DNA of 64,000 nucleotides, taken from Streptomyces cupreus (GTDB taxonomy: Bacteria > Actinomycetota > Actinomycetes > Streptomycetales > Streptomycetaceae). The DNA lies in assembly GCF_014257025.1 (NCBI RefSeq), contig NZ_JACMSF010000003.1:186001-250000 (forward strand), read 5' to 3'. How positions within the stretch are numbered: the stretch's first letter is position 1; each line of letters begins with the position of its first letter. Below the pieces are notes generated by a model. That model saw only the letters and a program-made list of their open reading frames with translations. It was not told the origin of the DNA and did not search any database. The translations under genes were made by a program, and so were the position numbers. This document shows positions 36,442 to 45,399 of this stretch, piece by piece.

Positions 36442-37211
36442 TACGGCGGCGCCGCCCCCCAGTTCCACCGCGGCACCGGCTGCTCCGCCGGAGGCTGCGC
36501 GTCGGGGCCGGAGAAGTAGACCGCCAGGCGCGTGCCCCATTCCACGTAGGCCAGGAACGCCGAGCGGAACTCCGCGTCCGTGGGCAGGCCCGCCTCGTCC
36601 GCCGCGTCCTGGATGAGGTTGACCCAGCGGCGCCGCTGGGGCTCGGTGATGGCCAGGCCCATGTGCTTGGCGACCATGTGGCCGTGGCCGCCCTGGGTGT
36701 CGGAGTAGGCGGTCGGGCCGCCGAAGACCTCGCCCAGCCAGAGGGCCACATGCTCGACGTGCGCCGGGTCCAGGCCCTCGAACAGCGGGGACAGGAGGTC
36801 GTCCTTGACGACCCTGTCGTAGAACGCCGAGGTCAGACGGCTCAGCGCTGCCGCCCCGCCCGCCCATGCGTACAGCGTCGGCACCGCCGCACCCGAGCCG
36901 TGCACGCTGGTCGGCTGGTAGTGCCGCATCTCCTCGATGTTGCCGATGTAGGGGCGGATCTCGGCCAGGAAGTCGGGGAACACCTCCGAGGTGCGAAAGC
37001 CCTTGATGTGGTCCTCGGTCGAGGTCCAGGTGATACGCAGGACGAAGTGCGCGCTTCCCTCGGCGGACTCTTCGCAGCGCGTGAGTTCGTAGTCCACGCA
37101 CTGCGGGGCCGCCGCGAGAACGGCCGCGGCGCGGGTGCAGGCGGCCAGGAACTCCGCCGACTGCTGCTCGGGGACGCGGTACCGGACGTATTCCACCGTG
37201 TGAGCCGTCAT
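36432..37211 (-). CDS. Antibiotic-biosynthesis-monooxygenase / truncated hemoglobin II chimera
   Basis: 259 aa. Residues 1-~98 are an ABM ferredoxin-like domain ('VEYVRYRVPEQQSAEFLAACTRA', 'GFRTSEVFPDFL'). Residues ~112-240 are a group II truncated hemoglobin with Tyr131 (B10), proximal His183 ('AKHMGLAI') and Trp196 (G8). Such trHb-ABM chimeras are known from Streptomyces avermitilis. The heme domain should bind O2/NO while the ABM domain may use it to oxidise a quinone-like substrate. ATG 37211 is preferred to an upstream in-frame ATG. No redox partner is encoded alongside. Confidence 0.9.
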   Translation of the reverse strand: MTAHTVEYVRYRVPEQQSAEFLAACTRAAAVLAAAPQCVDYELTRCEESAEGSAHFVLRITWTSTEDHIKGFRTSEVFPDFLAEIRPYIGNIEEMRHYQPTSVHGSGAAVPTLYAWAGGAAALSRLTSAFYDRVVKDDLLSPLFEGLDPAHVEHVALWLGEVFGGPTAYSDTQGGHGHMVAKHMGLAITEPQRRRWVNLIQDAADEAGLPTDAEFRSAFLAYVEWGTRLAVYFSGPDAQPPAEQPVPRWNWGAAPPYQG

Positions 37212-37402
37212 GCGCACACACAAGCACGGAAGCCGGACGGAAGCTGCTCTTCCGGCGCCGCCCGATCCCGTTCAGCGCAGGGCGAAAAACCAGCCATCTG
37301 ACAGTCCTGTGCGGGCCGGCTCCTGGCTCGCGGACAGCCTTCTCATGCATCTCTTATTTCGGCCTTAACCCTTCATCACACGCCGTGCCTAGCTTGCGGC
37401 GC

Positions 37403-38857
37403 ATGTTCTTCACCTACCTGAGGCGCGAGCTGCGCCGCCGCAGAAAGGCGGCCCTCGTCGTCGCCTCCGGCCTCGCGCTGGGCATCGCCCTGGTCATCGT
37501 GGTCAACTCCGTGTCCTCGGGCATGGGCAAGGCCCAGGACAAGGTCCTGGAGTCGCTGTACGGGCTCGGCACCGACATGACCGTCACCAAGGCGGCCGCC
37601 GCCGAGGGCAGTCAGCAGGAGCGCCCGCGGTTCGAGTTCGACGCGCAGGACAACGACTCCGAGGAGGAGCAGAGCAGCGACCGGGTCATGGTCCAGGGCT
37701 TCCAGACGCTGGCGAGCTCGACCGTGGACAAGGTCGGTGCGCAGGACGGTGTCTCGGACGCGGTCGGCGGGCTGAGCCTTCAGGTCATCAAGGTCAGCGG
37801 GCAGTTCCGGCGCGGCGAGTTCCAGCAGGAGGGCGACGGCGGCCAGCAGGGCTTGCCCGGCGGCGGGATGCAGTCGCCCGAGGGGCGGGTCGAGGGCGGT
37901 GGCGCCGAGTTCGACGTCAACAACTACTCGGTCTACGGCACGGATGTCACCGAGCCCGCGCTGGGTCCGCTGACCTCCTCGAAGATCACCAGTGGCCGTA
38001 CGTTCAAGTCGTCGGAGACGAACGCGAAGGTGGTCGTCGCCGACGCGTCGTACGCCAAGGAGAAGGAGCTGAAGGTCGGCTCCACGGTCACCGTCAAGGG
38101 CACCAAGTTCGAGGTGATCGGCATCGCCACGCCCGAGAGCGGGGACGCGGCGGCCAACCTCTATGTCCCGCTGAAGCAGGCGCAGACACTGAGCGACTCG
38201 AAGAACAAGGTCACCACGATCTACGTCAAGGCGACCGACTCGCAGCGGATCGACGCGGTCAAGTCGGCGATCCAGAAGAACATCTCCGGTACGACGGTGA
38301 CGACTTCGGCGGATCTGGCGGACACGGTGTCGGGGTCGCTGTCGACGGCGTCCGACCTGGCGTCGAGCGTCGGCAAGTGGCTGTCGATCGCGGTGCTGGT
38401 GGCGGCGTTCCTGGTGGCCGGGCTGCTGACGTCGTCGGCGGTGTCGCGCCGGGTGCGGGAGTTCGGCACGCTGAAGGCGCTGGGCTGGAAGTCAGGCCGG
38501 GTGACCCGGCAGGTCGTCGGTGAGGCGGTCGTGAACGGCCTGGTGGGCGGTGTCCTGGGCATCGCGGTCGGCCTGGCGGGCGCCTACGCGGTGACGGCGA
38601 TCAGCCCGACGCTGGAGGCACAGCTCGGCTCCACGGGCGGCGGCTTCGGTGGCGGCCCCGGTGGCGGCGGCATGGGCGGCCCCGCGGCCCAACAGGCCTC
38701 CAGCGCCCTGGAAGTGGCCCTGACGGCCCCGGTCAGCGCGACGACGATCACCCTGGCGGTGGGCCTGGCGGTGGCCGGCGGCCTGATCGCGGGCGCGTTC
38801 GGCGGCTGGCGCGCGTCGAGGCTGCGCCCGGCGGACGCACTGAGGCGAGTCGAGTAG
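37403..38857 (+). CDS. ABC transporter permease (FtsX/MacB type)
   Basis: 484 aa. Helix 1 at ~residues 16-36 ('AALVVASGLALGIALVIVV'), then a large extracytoplasmic MacB-like domain, and three C-terminal helices with a glycine-rich loop ('GGGFGGGPGGGGMGG') between the last two. This is the four-helix layout of efflux or lipoprotein-extraction permeases of the MacB superfamily. A TAGCTT -10 box (37390-37395) ends 7 nt before the ATG and there is no ribosome site, suggesting leaderless expression. Operon with the next ATPase gene (47 nt gap). Confidence 0.9.
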   Translation: MFFTYLRRELRRRRKAALVVASGLALGIALVIVVNSVSSGMGKAQDKVLESLYGLGTDMTVTKAAAAEGSQQERPRFEFDAQDNDSEEEQSSDRVMVQGFQTLASSTVDKVGAQDGVSDAVGGLSLQVIKVSGQFRRGEFQQEGDGGQQGLPGGGMQSPEGRVEGGGAEFDVNNYSVYGTDVTEPALGPLTSSKITSGRTFKSSETNAKVVVADASYAKEKELKVGSTVTVKGTKFEVIGIATPESGDAAANLYVPLKQAQTLSDSKNKVTTIYVKATDSQRIDAVKSAIQKNISGTTVTTSADLADTVSGSLSTASDLASSVGKWLSIAVLVAAFLVAGLLTSSAVSRRVREFGTLKALGWKSGRVTRQVVGEAVVNGLVGGVLGIAVGLAGAYAVTAISPTLEAQLGSTGGGFGGGPGGGGMGGPAAQQASSALEVALTAPVSATTITLAVGLAVAGGLIAGAFGGWRASRLRPADALRRVE

Positions 38858-38904
38858 CGACTGCCGCTCCCCCACCCCCGAACCCCACCCAGGAGCCACA
38901 CCCC

Positions 38905-39588
38905 ATGTACGAACTCAGAAACGTCACCAAGCTCTACACCCGAGGCAAAGAGACCGTTCACGCGCTCGACGGAGTCGATCTCACCATCGCCGACGGCGAC
39001 CGGCTCGTCATCCAGGGCCCGACCGGCGGCGGCAAGTCCACTCTTCTTCAGATGCTCGGCGGGCTCGACCGGCCGACGTCGGGTGAGGTCGTTCTGGATG
39101 GCACGGATCTCGCCAAACTGTCCGAGGCCAAACTGACCGGCGTCCGCAGCGAAAACATCGGCTTCGTCTTCCAGAGTTTCAATCTGATCCCCACGCTCAC
39201 CGCTCAGGAGAACGTGGAAACCGCCCTGGTACCGCTCGGAGTCAAGGTGAAGGACCGCAGAGAGCGGGCGGCGGAGGCACTGAGGTCCGTGGGCCTCGGC
39301 GAGCGCCTCACGCATCTGCCCTCCGAGATGTCCGGAGGTCAGCAGCAGCGCGTCGCCATCGCCCGCGCCCTGGTCAAGCAGCCCAAGGTGCTGCTCGCCG
39401 ACGAGCCCACCGGCAACCTCGACGAATCGATGCGCGACGAGATCATGGACGTACTCGAACGCATGTGGAAGGAGTTCGGGCTCACTTTCATCATGGTCAC
39501 GCACGATTCGTCCATTGCGAAGAAGGCCCCGCGCCTCGCGACCATCCGCAAGGGAAAGATCTCCGTCAAGGAAAACGCGGGCTCATAA
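38905..39588 (+). CDS. ABC transporter ATP-binding protein (MacB/LolD type)
   Basis: 227 aa. Walker A 'GPTGGGKST' (~residues 38-46), Q-loop 'FVFQSFNL', signature 'MSGGQQQRVAIARAL', Walker B 'VLLADEPTGNLD', H-loop 'FIMVTHD'. It partners the preceding permease to form a two-subunit MacB-like complex; no membrane fusion protein is nearby. CAGGAG lies upstream. Substrate unknown: peptides, antibiotics or cell-envelope stress are usual for such pairs. Confidence 0.93.
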   Translation: MYELRNVTKLYTRGKETVHALDGVDLTIADGDRLVIQGPTGGGKSTLLQMLGGLDRPTSGEVVLDGTDLAKLSEAKLTGVRSENIGFVFQSFNLIPTLTAQENVETALVPLGVKVKDRRERAAEALRSVGLGERLTHLPSEMSGGQQQRVAIARALVKQPKVLLADEPTGNLDESMRDEIMDVLERMWKEFGLTFIMVTHDSSIAKKAPRLATIRKGKISVKENAGS

Positions 39589-39630
39589 CAGTCCGGTTCT
39601 GTCCGTCTCCTGTCTATTGAGGTCGCTGAT

Positions 39631-39663
39631 CACCCCCCGGCATACTTCGTGTTCCGGGGGGTG
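39631..39663. terminator. Hairpin after ABC operon
   Basis: CACCCCCCGG (39631-39640) pairs with CCGGGGGGTG (39654-39663) around a 13-nt loop. It is 42 nt after the ATPase gene and 72 nt before the subtilase start, so it may end the first transcript or sit in the second leader. No U-tract. Confidence 0.6.
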
Positions 39664-39735
39664 CACACGTCTGTGCAGGACCACCCCCGGCCGGGTGAAC
39701 GGGGAATTCGCCTGGTACTTCAGCAAGGGGGAAAC

Positions 39736-42700
39736 TTGCGCAGACAAGTGAAAAGAGCATGCGCGGCCACCGTCGCCACGGCAGCCGCCGTCGCCCTCGC
39801 CGCCGGCATGACCAGCCCGGCGTCGGCGAAGCCCGAGCAGCGCGGAAGCGACGCCGCTCAGCTGACGGCCCATCACGCCATCACCCTGATCACGGGTGAC
39901 CGGGTCACCGTCGACGTCAAGGGCCGGGTGATCGGCCTGCAGCGGGCGGAGGGACGTCAGCACATACCCGTCCAGATCCGCAAGACCGACGGGCACACGC
40001 TCGTCATACCCGCCGACGCTGCCCGGCTGATCACCGTCGGCAAGCTCGACCAGCGCCTCTTCGACATCACCGAGCTCAACAAGTCCGCGACCCGCAAGTC
40101 GCAGGCCAAGGGCCTGAAGGTGATCGTCGGCTACAAGGGCGCCGCGGCCGGCACCAAGGCCGACGTCCGCGAGGCGGGCGACCTGCGCCGCACCCTGAAG
40201 TCCCTGAACGCGGACGCGGTGCAGACGCCGTACACCGAGACGCCGGACCTCTGGGACGCCGTCACCAACGGCGACAAGACCGCCTCCGGTATCGCCCACA
40301 TCTGGCTCGACGGCACCCGCAAGGCCACGCTCGACAAGTCCGTGGCCCAGATCGGCGCCCCCAAGGCCTGGTCGGCGGGGTACGACGGCAAGGGCGTCAA
40401 GATCGCCGTCCTGGACACCGGCGTCGACGCGAACCACCCGGACCTCAAGGACCAGGTGATCGCCTCGAAGAACTTCACCCCGGCCGCGACCGACGAGGAC
40501 AAGGTCGGCCACGGCACGCATGTCGCGTCCATCGCGGCGGGCACCGGAGCGAAGTCCGGCGGCAAGTACAAGGGCGTGGCGCCGGGCGCCCAGGTCCTGA
40601 GCGGCAAGGTCCTCGACGACACCGGCTCCGGCGACGACTCCGGCATCCTCGCCGGCATGGAGTGGGCCGCCGAGCAGGGCGCCCAGGTCGTCAACCTCAG
40701 CCTCGGCGGCATGGACACCCCCGAGGTGGACCCGCTGGAGGCGGCGGTCAACAAGCTGTCCGCCGAGAAGGGCATCCTGTTCGCCATCGCGGCTGGCAAC
40801 TCCGGCCCGGAGTCGGTCGGTTCACCGGGCAGCGCGGACGCCGCGCTCACCGTCGGCGCGGTCGACGACAAGGACAAGCTGGCCGACTTCTCCAGCACCG
40901 GCCCGCGACTCGGCGACGGCGCCATCAAGCCGGACGTCACCGCGCCCGGTGTGGACATCACGGCCGCGTCCGCCAAGGGCAGCCTGATCGAGCAGGAGGT
41001 CGGCGAGAAGCCGGCCGGGTACCTGACCATCTCGGGTACGTCGATGGCGACGCCGCATGTCGCGGGCGCCGCCGCGATCCTGAAGCAGCAGCACCCGGAG
41101 TGGACGTACGCCGAGCTCAAGGGCGCGCTGACCGCGTCCACCAAGGGCGGCAAGTACACGCCGTTCGAGCAGGGTTCGGGCCGGATCCAGGTCGACAAGG
41201 CCATCAAGCAGACCCTGGTCGCCGACCCGGTGTCGCTGAGCTTCGGGGTGCAGCAGTGGCCGCACACCGACGACACCCCGGTCACCAAGGAGCTGACGTA
41301 CCGCAACCTCGGTACGCAGGACGTCACCCTGAAGCTGTCGGCGACCGCCACGAACCCCAAGGGTCAGCCGGCCCCGGCGGGCTTCTTCAAGCTGGGCGCC
41401 ACCACGGTGACCGTCCCGGCGGGCGGCAAGGCGACCGTCGACGTCACCGTCAACACCAAGCTGGGCGGCACCCTGGACGGCGCCTACTCGGCGTATGTGA
41501 CGGCGACGGGCGGCGGGCAGAGCGTCCGTACGGCCGCCGCGGTGCAGCGTGAGGTGGAGTCGTACGACGTCACCGTCAAGCACATCGGCAAGGACGGTCA
41601 GCCGACCGACGTCTACAACACCGTCCTGCTCGGCTACACGGGCCTGGCCACCAACCGCTCCTACGGGGTTCCGCCGGTCGCCTCCGGCACCACGACGCTG
41701 CGGCTGCCCAAGGGCCAGTACCTGCTGGACGCCTGGATCGCCAAGGACTTCAGCAACCTGGAGGGCGGCCTGGACTGGCTGGTCCAGCCGAGGCTGAACG
41801 TCACCAAGGACACCTCGGTGACGATCGACGCCCGTAAGACCCAGGCGGCCGACATCACGGTGCCGGACGCCGAGGCCAAGCAGCTCTCGGCGATGATCGG
41901 CTACATGTACGACCCGGCGGGCATCGGTATCGGGGTCGGACTCGACTCCTTCGCCAATGTGCGCATGAAGCACCTGGGCGGCGAGGTCTCCGGTCTGCAG
42001 CAGACCTGGAGCGGCCAGTGGACCAAGGGTGCGAGCGCCGAGTACGACGTGGCCACCACCGCCAAGGTGAAGAAGATCCAGGGCGACAAGGTCCGCCACT
42101 TCAAGGCGAGCGAGCTCGCCACGGTGAAGAACCGCCTCGGCGCCTCCTCCTCCGGCAAGACCGGTGGCGTGGTCTCCTGGGGCATGTTCCCGACGGACGT
42201 CGTGATCGGCACGCCGGTCGAGCAGAAGCTGCCGGGCACCCGCACGATGTACGTCTCCACGTCCGACAAGGTCCAGTGGACGTTCGACGTCGAGCAGTAC
42301 GGCAGCCACACGCCCGAGGGCTTCCCGGTCCCGGACGCCTTCTACACGCTGGGCAACCCGCAGACCTTCAAGGCCGGCCAGAGCTACACGAAGACCTTCA
42401 ACAACGCGGTCTTCGGTCCGCACATCAACGCGGACTACGGCCTGTTCCGCGAGGGCAACAACATCTACGGGTTCCTGCCGCTGTTCGCCGACGCCGCCAA
42501 GCACGCCGGCTCCTCGGACTTCACCTCGGTGAAGACGGAGCTGTACCGCAACGGCACGAAGATCGGTTCCAACGACGACCCGCTGTTCGGTGAGGGCTTG
42601 TTCAAGGTCCCGTCCGCCGAGGCCGAGTACAAGCTGACGACCTCGGTGAAGCGGAGCGTCAAGGTCGCCGCCGCCTCCACGCGGATCGACGCGAGCTGGA

Positions 42701-43041
42701 CGTTCAAGTCCAAGAAGTCCTCGGCCGACCAGGTCAAGCTCCCTGCCTCCACGGTCCGCTTCAACGCGAAGACGGGTCTGGACAGCCGGGTCGAGGCCGG
42801 TAAGAAGCAGACCTTCCCGGTCAGCGTCGTGGGCGCCGCGGCGGGCAGCAACCTCAAGTCGCTGTCGGTGTGGGTGTCGTACGACTACGGCCAGACCTGG
42901 AAGAAGGTCTCCGTCACCAACGGCAAGATCACGGTGAAGAACCCGGAGAAGGGCAAGGCCGTCTCCTTCCACGCGAAGGTCGCCGACAAGAAGGGCAACA
43001 AGGCGACCATCTCGATCTACAACGCGTACTACGGCAAGTAA
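39736..43041 (+). CDS. Secreted subtilisin-like (S8) serine protease
   Basis: 1101 aa, TTG start with AAGGGGG 4-5 nt upstream. Signal peptide ~1-31 (ends PASA). Propeptide ~40-200 with the Ser/Arg-rich 'ARLITVGKLDQRLFDI' region. Catalytic domain ~205-500 with Asp227 ('VLDTGVD'), His262 ('GHGTHVAS'), Asn354 ('AAGNSGP') and Ser436 ('GTSMATPH'). The remaining ~600 residues are beta-sandwich domains for substrate or cell-surface contact. An extracellular, probably broad-specificity protease acting in nutrient release or mycelial turnover. Followed by a strong terminator. Confidence 0.93.
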   Translation: MRRQVKRACAATVATAAAVALAAGMTSPASAKPEQRGSDAAQLTAHHAITLITGDRVTVDVKGRVIGLQRAEGRQHIPVQIRKTDGHTLVIPADAARLITVGKLDQRLFDITELNKSATRKSQAKGLKVIVGYKGAAAGTKADVREAGDLRRTLKSLNADAVQTPYTETPDLWDAVTNGDKTASGIAHIWLDGTRKATLDKSVAQIGAPKAWSAGYDGKGVKIAVLDTGVDANHPDLKDQVIASKNFTPAATDEDKVGHGTHVASIAAGTGAKSGGKYKGVAPGAQVLSGKVLDDTGSGDDSGILAGMEWAAEQGAQVVNLSLGGMDTPEVDPLEAAVNKLSAEKGILFAIAAGNSGPESVGSPGSADAALTVGAVDDKDKLADFSSTGPRLGDGAIKPDVTAPGVDITAASAKGSLIEQEVGEKPAGYLTISGTSMATPHVAGAAAILKQQHPEWTYAELKGALTASTKGGKYTPFEQGSGRIQVDKAIKQTLVADPVSLSFGVQQWPHTDDTPVTKELTYRNLGTQDVTLKLSATATNPKGQPAPAGFFKLGATTVTVPAGGKATVDVTVNTKLGGTLDGAYSAYVTATGGGQSVRTAAAVQREVESYDVTVKHIGKDGQPTDVYNTVLLGYTGLATNRSYGVPPVASGTTTLRLPKGQYLLDAWIAKDFSNLEGGLDWLVQPRLNVTKDTSVTIDARKTQAADITVPDAEAKQLSAMIGYMYDPAGIGIGVGLDSFANVRMKHLGGEVSGLQQTWSGQWTKGASAEYDVATTAKVKKIQGDKVRHFKASELATVKNRLGASSSGKTGGVVSWGMFPTDVVIGTPVEQKLPGTRTMYVSTSDKVQWTFDVEQYGSHTPEGFPVPDAFYTLGNPQTFKAGQSYTKTFNNAVFGPHINADYGLFREGNNIYGFLPLFADAAKHAGSSDFTSVKTELYRNGTKIGSNDDPLFGEGLFKVPSAEAEYKLTTSVKRSVKVAAASTRIDASWTFKSKKSSADQVKLPASTVRFNAKTGLDSRVEAGKKQTFPVSVVGAAAGSNLKSLSVWVSYDYGQTWKKVSVTNGKITVKNPEKGKAVSFHAKVADKKGNKATISIYNAYYGK

Positions 43042-43054
43042 CACACAATAAGTG

Positions 43055-43088
43055 AGCGGCCTCCGGGACTCAGGTCCCGGAGGCCGCT
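43055..43088. terminator. Bidirectional terminator between subtilase and L,D-transpeptidase
   Basis: A perfect 15-bp stem, AGCGGCCTCCGGGAC (43055-43069) with its complement at 43074-43088, closed by TCAG. It lies between two convergent genes (stops at 43041 and 43115). Confidence 0.9.
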
Positions 43089-43114
43089 TCGCGTGTGACG
43101 AGGGGGGAGGCGGA

Positions 43115-44383
43115 TCAGACCGCCGAGCCCGCCTGCCAGTCCGCCCAGCTCATGTTCCAGCCGTTGAGGCCGTTGTCCGGGGCGACCGTCTTGTCGCCGG
43201 TGTTCTGGACGACGACGACGTCACCGACGATCGAGTTGGAGTAGAACCAGTAGCCCGCCGTGCCCTTGTCGTCGGCACCCTTGGTGTCGTTCAGGCCGAC
43301 GCAGCCGTGGCTGGTGTTGACGTTGCCGAAGACCGAGTCGGCACCCCAGTAGTTGCCGTGGATGAAGGTGCCGGAGCTGGTCAGGCGGATGGCGTGCGGC
43401 ACGTCCTTGATGTCGTACTCGCCCTTGCCGTCGTCGTCGGTGAAGCCCACGGTCGCGCCGTTCATACGCGTCTCCTTGAACATCTCCGACATCACCATGG
43501 TGCCCTCGTAGGTCTTGTTCTCGGGCGAACCTGCGGAGATCGGGATGGTCTTGACGACCTTGCCGTCCTGCGTGACCTTCATCTGCTTGGTGTTGGCGTC
43601 GACGTAGGAGACCTGGTTACGGCCGATGGTGAAGGTCACCGTCTTCTGCTGGACGCCGTAGACACCCTCGGAGCCCTCGACACCGTCGAGCGCGAGCTTC
43701 AGCGTGACGGTGGAGCCCTCCTGCCAGTACTCGTCCGGCCGGCAGTCCATGCGGGTGTCGTTGAACCAGTGGCAGACGACTTCCTGGCCGCTGCTGGAGG
43801 TGACCGTGACGCCCTTCTGGACGTCGGCCTTGTTGCTGATCGCCTTGTCGAAGTTGATCGAGACCGGCATGCCCACGCCGACGGTGGAGCCGTCCTCCGG
43901 CGTGAAGTAGCCGAGGAAGCTGTTGTCCGGGGAGACCGTGGAGAACGAGGCGTTCTCATGCGCGACGCGGCCGTCGGCGTCCTTGGCCTCCACCGCGATC
44001 TTGTAGGTGGTGGACCGCTCCAGCGGGGCGTTGGGCTTCCAGCTCGTCTTGTCCGCGGATATCGCGCCCTCGACGGCGGCACCGTCGGCGGTGGTCATCG
44101 TCACCTCGGTGAGCGTGCCCTTGCTCACGGTGACGGCGGCGGAGTTGTTGATGGAGGCGTTGTCGGTGCCGTCCTTCGGCGTGATCTTGATCTGGGCCTC
44201 GGAGGTCTTCTCGGCCGCCGCCTCGTCGACCTTGGCCTGCGAGGTGTCGTTGCCGCCGCTGTCGTTGCCGGAGGCCTCGTCACCGCCGGAGCACGCCGAA
44301 AGCACCAGCACACTGCCGAGCAGTGCGGACGCGACCGCGAGGCCCTTGCGCCGCTTACCGACCGTTATCACACGCTTCTCCAT
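43115..44383 (-). CDS. L,D-transpeptidase lipoprotein
   Basis: 422 aa. A lipoprotein signal with lipobox cysteine 31 ('VLSACSGG'). Two Ig-like/bacterial-immunoglobulin domains (~60-270), then the YkuD catalytic domain with 'HGNYWG' and 'SHGCVGLN', catalytic Cys361. It forms 3-3 cross-links in peptidoglycan, outside the membrane, as do mycobacterial LdtMt2-type enzymes. ATG 44383 is used because the signal peptide begins there; the frame extends upstream without a ribosome site. Monocistronic. Confidence 0.93.
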   Translation of the reverse strand: MEKRVITVGKRRKGLAVASALLGSVLVLSACSGGDEASGNDSGGNDTSQAKVDEAAAEKTSEAQIKITPKDGTDNASINNSAAVTVSKGTLTEVTMTTADGAAVEGAISADKTSWKPNAPLERSTTYKIAVEAKDADGRVAHENASFSTVSPDNSFLGYFTPEDGSTVGVGMPVSINFDKAISNKADVQKGVTVTSSSGQEVVCHWFNDTRMDCRPDEYWQEGSTVTLKLALDGVEGSEGVYGVQQKTVTFTIGRNQVSYVDANTKQMKVTQDGKVVKTIPISAGSPENKTYEGTMVMSEMFKETRMNGATVGFTDDDGKGEYDIKDVPHAIRLTSSGTFIHGNYWGADSVFGNVNTSHGCVGLNDTKGADDKGTAGYWFYSNSIVGDVVVVQNTGDKTVAPDNGLNGWNMSWADWQAGSAV

Positions 44384-44540
44384 CGTTGCCGAATCCCCAG
44401 AACCCCGAGAGTCCCCGTCAAGAACCATTAACGCTACGACCGGTTCGTCCCGTTCCACATCCCTTGGAGGTGTGGGGGACACCACGTCCGCCGTGGCGGG
44501 TGGTGTGGGTGTTGGTCAGTGCGCCCCTTGAGACGACGAA

Positions 44541-44568
44541 ACCCCGGACGGCGGTTGCCGACCGGGGT
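44541..44568 (-). terminator. Terminator of the 114-aa acidic protein gene
   Basis: ACCCCGG ... CCGGGGT with an inner CGGC/GCCG stem, 20 nt after the stop at 44589; read on the minus strand the stem is followed by TTTCG. Confidence 0.65.
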
Positions 44569-44588
44569 CACGATTTCCCCAAGCGGGC

Positions 44589-44933
44589 TCAGCCAACCGT
44601 CTCTTCGTCGTCGTCCTCGTCGACATCATCCTCGTCGAGGTCCCAGTCCGGCGAGTCGGGGTCGTAGTCGATCTGCTCACTGGACCAGGAGGCCTGCGCC
44701 AGGTCGATCCCCGGCACCTCACTGACCAGGTCGAACGGATCCACGAGATACGCGAGCGCCTCGGCGGTGTCTTCCGTCACAGCACTCTCGGCGTGCGTCC
44801 GCTCGTCGGAGGGCATGTCGCTGTCGTCAGCGATCCGCTTCAGGGCCGCCTTGGTCACGGCGTCCGCGTCGTCCACTTCCAGGACGAGTTCCACCCGAAG
44901 CCGTACAAACCGTGATGTCTCTTCAGTGCTCAT
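44589..44933 (-). CDS. Conserved acidic hypothetical protein
   Basis: 114 aa, no signal. Residues 5-60 look like a small helical/beta domain ('RFVRLRVELVLEVDDADAVTKAALKRIADD'), and the last 30 residues are very acidic (DEDDVDEDDDEE). The ATG at 44933 matches the short conserved start 'MSTEETSRFVRLRV'. Not a known enzyme. Stands alone between L,D-transpeptidase and the LAxTG gene; function unknown. Confidence 0.7.
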   Translation of the reverse strand: MSTEETSRFVRLRVELVLEVDDADAVTKAALKRIADDSDMPSDERTHAESAVTEDTAEALAYLVDPFDLVSEVPGIDLAQASWSSEQIDYDPDSPDWDLDEDDVDEDDDEETVG

Positions 44934-45053
44934 GCCCGGAGCGTACGGCCCGAGCAGGTCTTGAGGCTCCCACGACTTTCCCACGACCCGCGCCTTTCAT
45001 TAGCATCGCCCCACACGGCCAATTCGCCAGCGCCACAAGGGGATCGATATTCC

Positions 45054-45356
45054 GTGTCATCCGCTCGCCGTCCGTTGCTGACCGCCACCGCCGCGGGGAC
45101 CCTGCTGGGCGCCCTGTGGTTCGTCCCGTCCGCGAACGCGACCGGGGACGAGCCGGCGAGAGAGGTGCCCTCGACGGCCCCGTCGACACAGGTCACCCAG
45201 CAGGCCCGGGCCGCCGCCACGGACACTTCCGACATCGAACTCGCCGACACCGGAAGCTTCGACACCACGCCCTACGTCGTCGGCGGGACCTTCTCCCTCG
45301 CCCTGGGCGCGGGCTTCGTGGTGTATTCGATACGGCGGGAACGTCACGGTTTCTGA
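45054..45356 (+). CDS. Small LAxTG sortase-anchored surface protein
   Basis: 100 aa. Signal peptide ~1-28 (ends SANA), a 40-residue Thr/Ala/Glu-rich linker, then 'ELADTGSFD': LADTG fits the LAxTG motif of Streptomyces class E sortases. A hydrophobic helix ('PYVVGGTFSLALGAGFVVYSI') and a basic tail 'RRERHGF' complete the cell-wall sorting signal. GTG start with AAGGGG ~11 nt upstream. It would be covalently attached to the wall. No adhesive or enzymatic domain, so it may be a short spacer or signal protein. Confidence 0.78.
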   Translation: MSSARRPLLTATAAGTLLGALWFVPSANATGDEPAREVPSTAPSTQVTQQARAAATDTSDIELADTGSFDTTPYVVGGTFSLALGAGFVVYSIRRERHGF

Positions 45357-45362
45357 ACTGAC

Positions 45363-45392
45363 TTGACGTTTCTTTAATCAAACCTTCATAGT
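45363..45392 (+). promoter_or_regulatory. Leaderless promoter of lipoprotein gene
   Basis: TTGACG (45363-45368), 18-nt spacer, CATAGT (45387-45392), then 7 nt to the ATG at 45400. There is no space for a ribosome site, so the mRNA probably starts at the ATG. Confidence 0.65.
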
Positions 45393-45399
45393 CCGCCTC

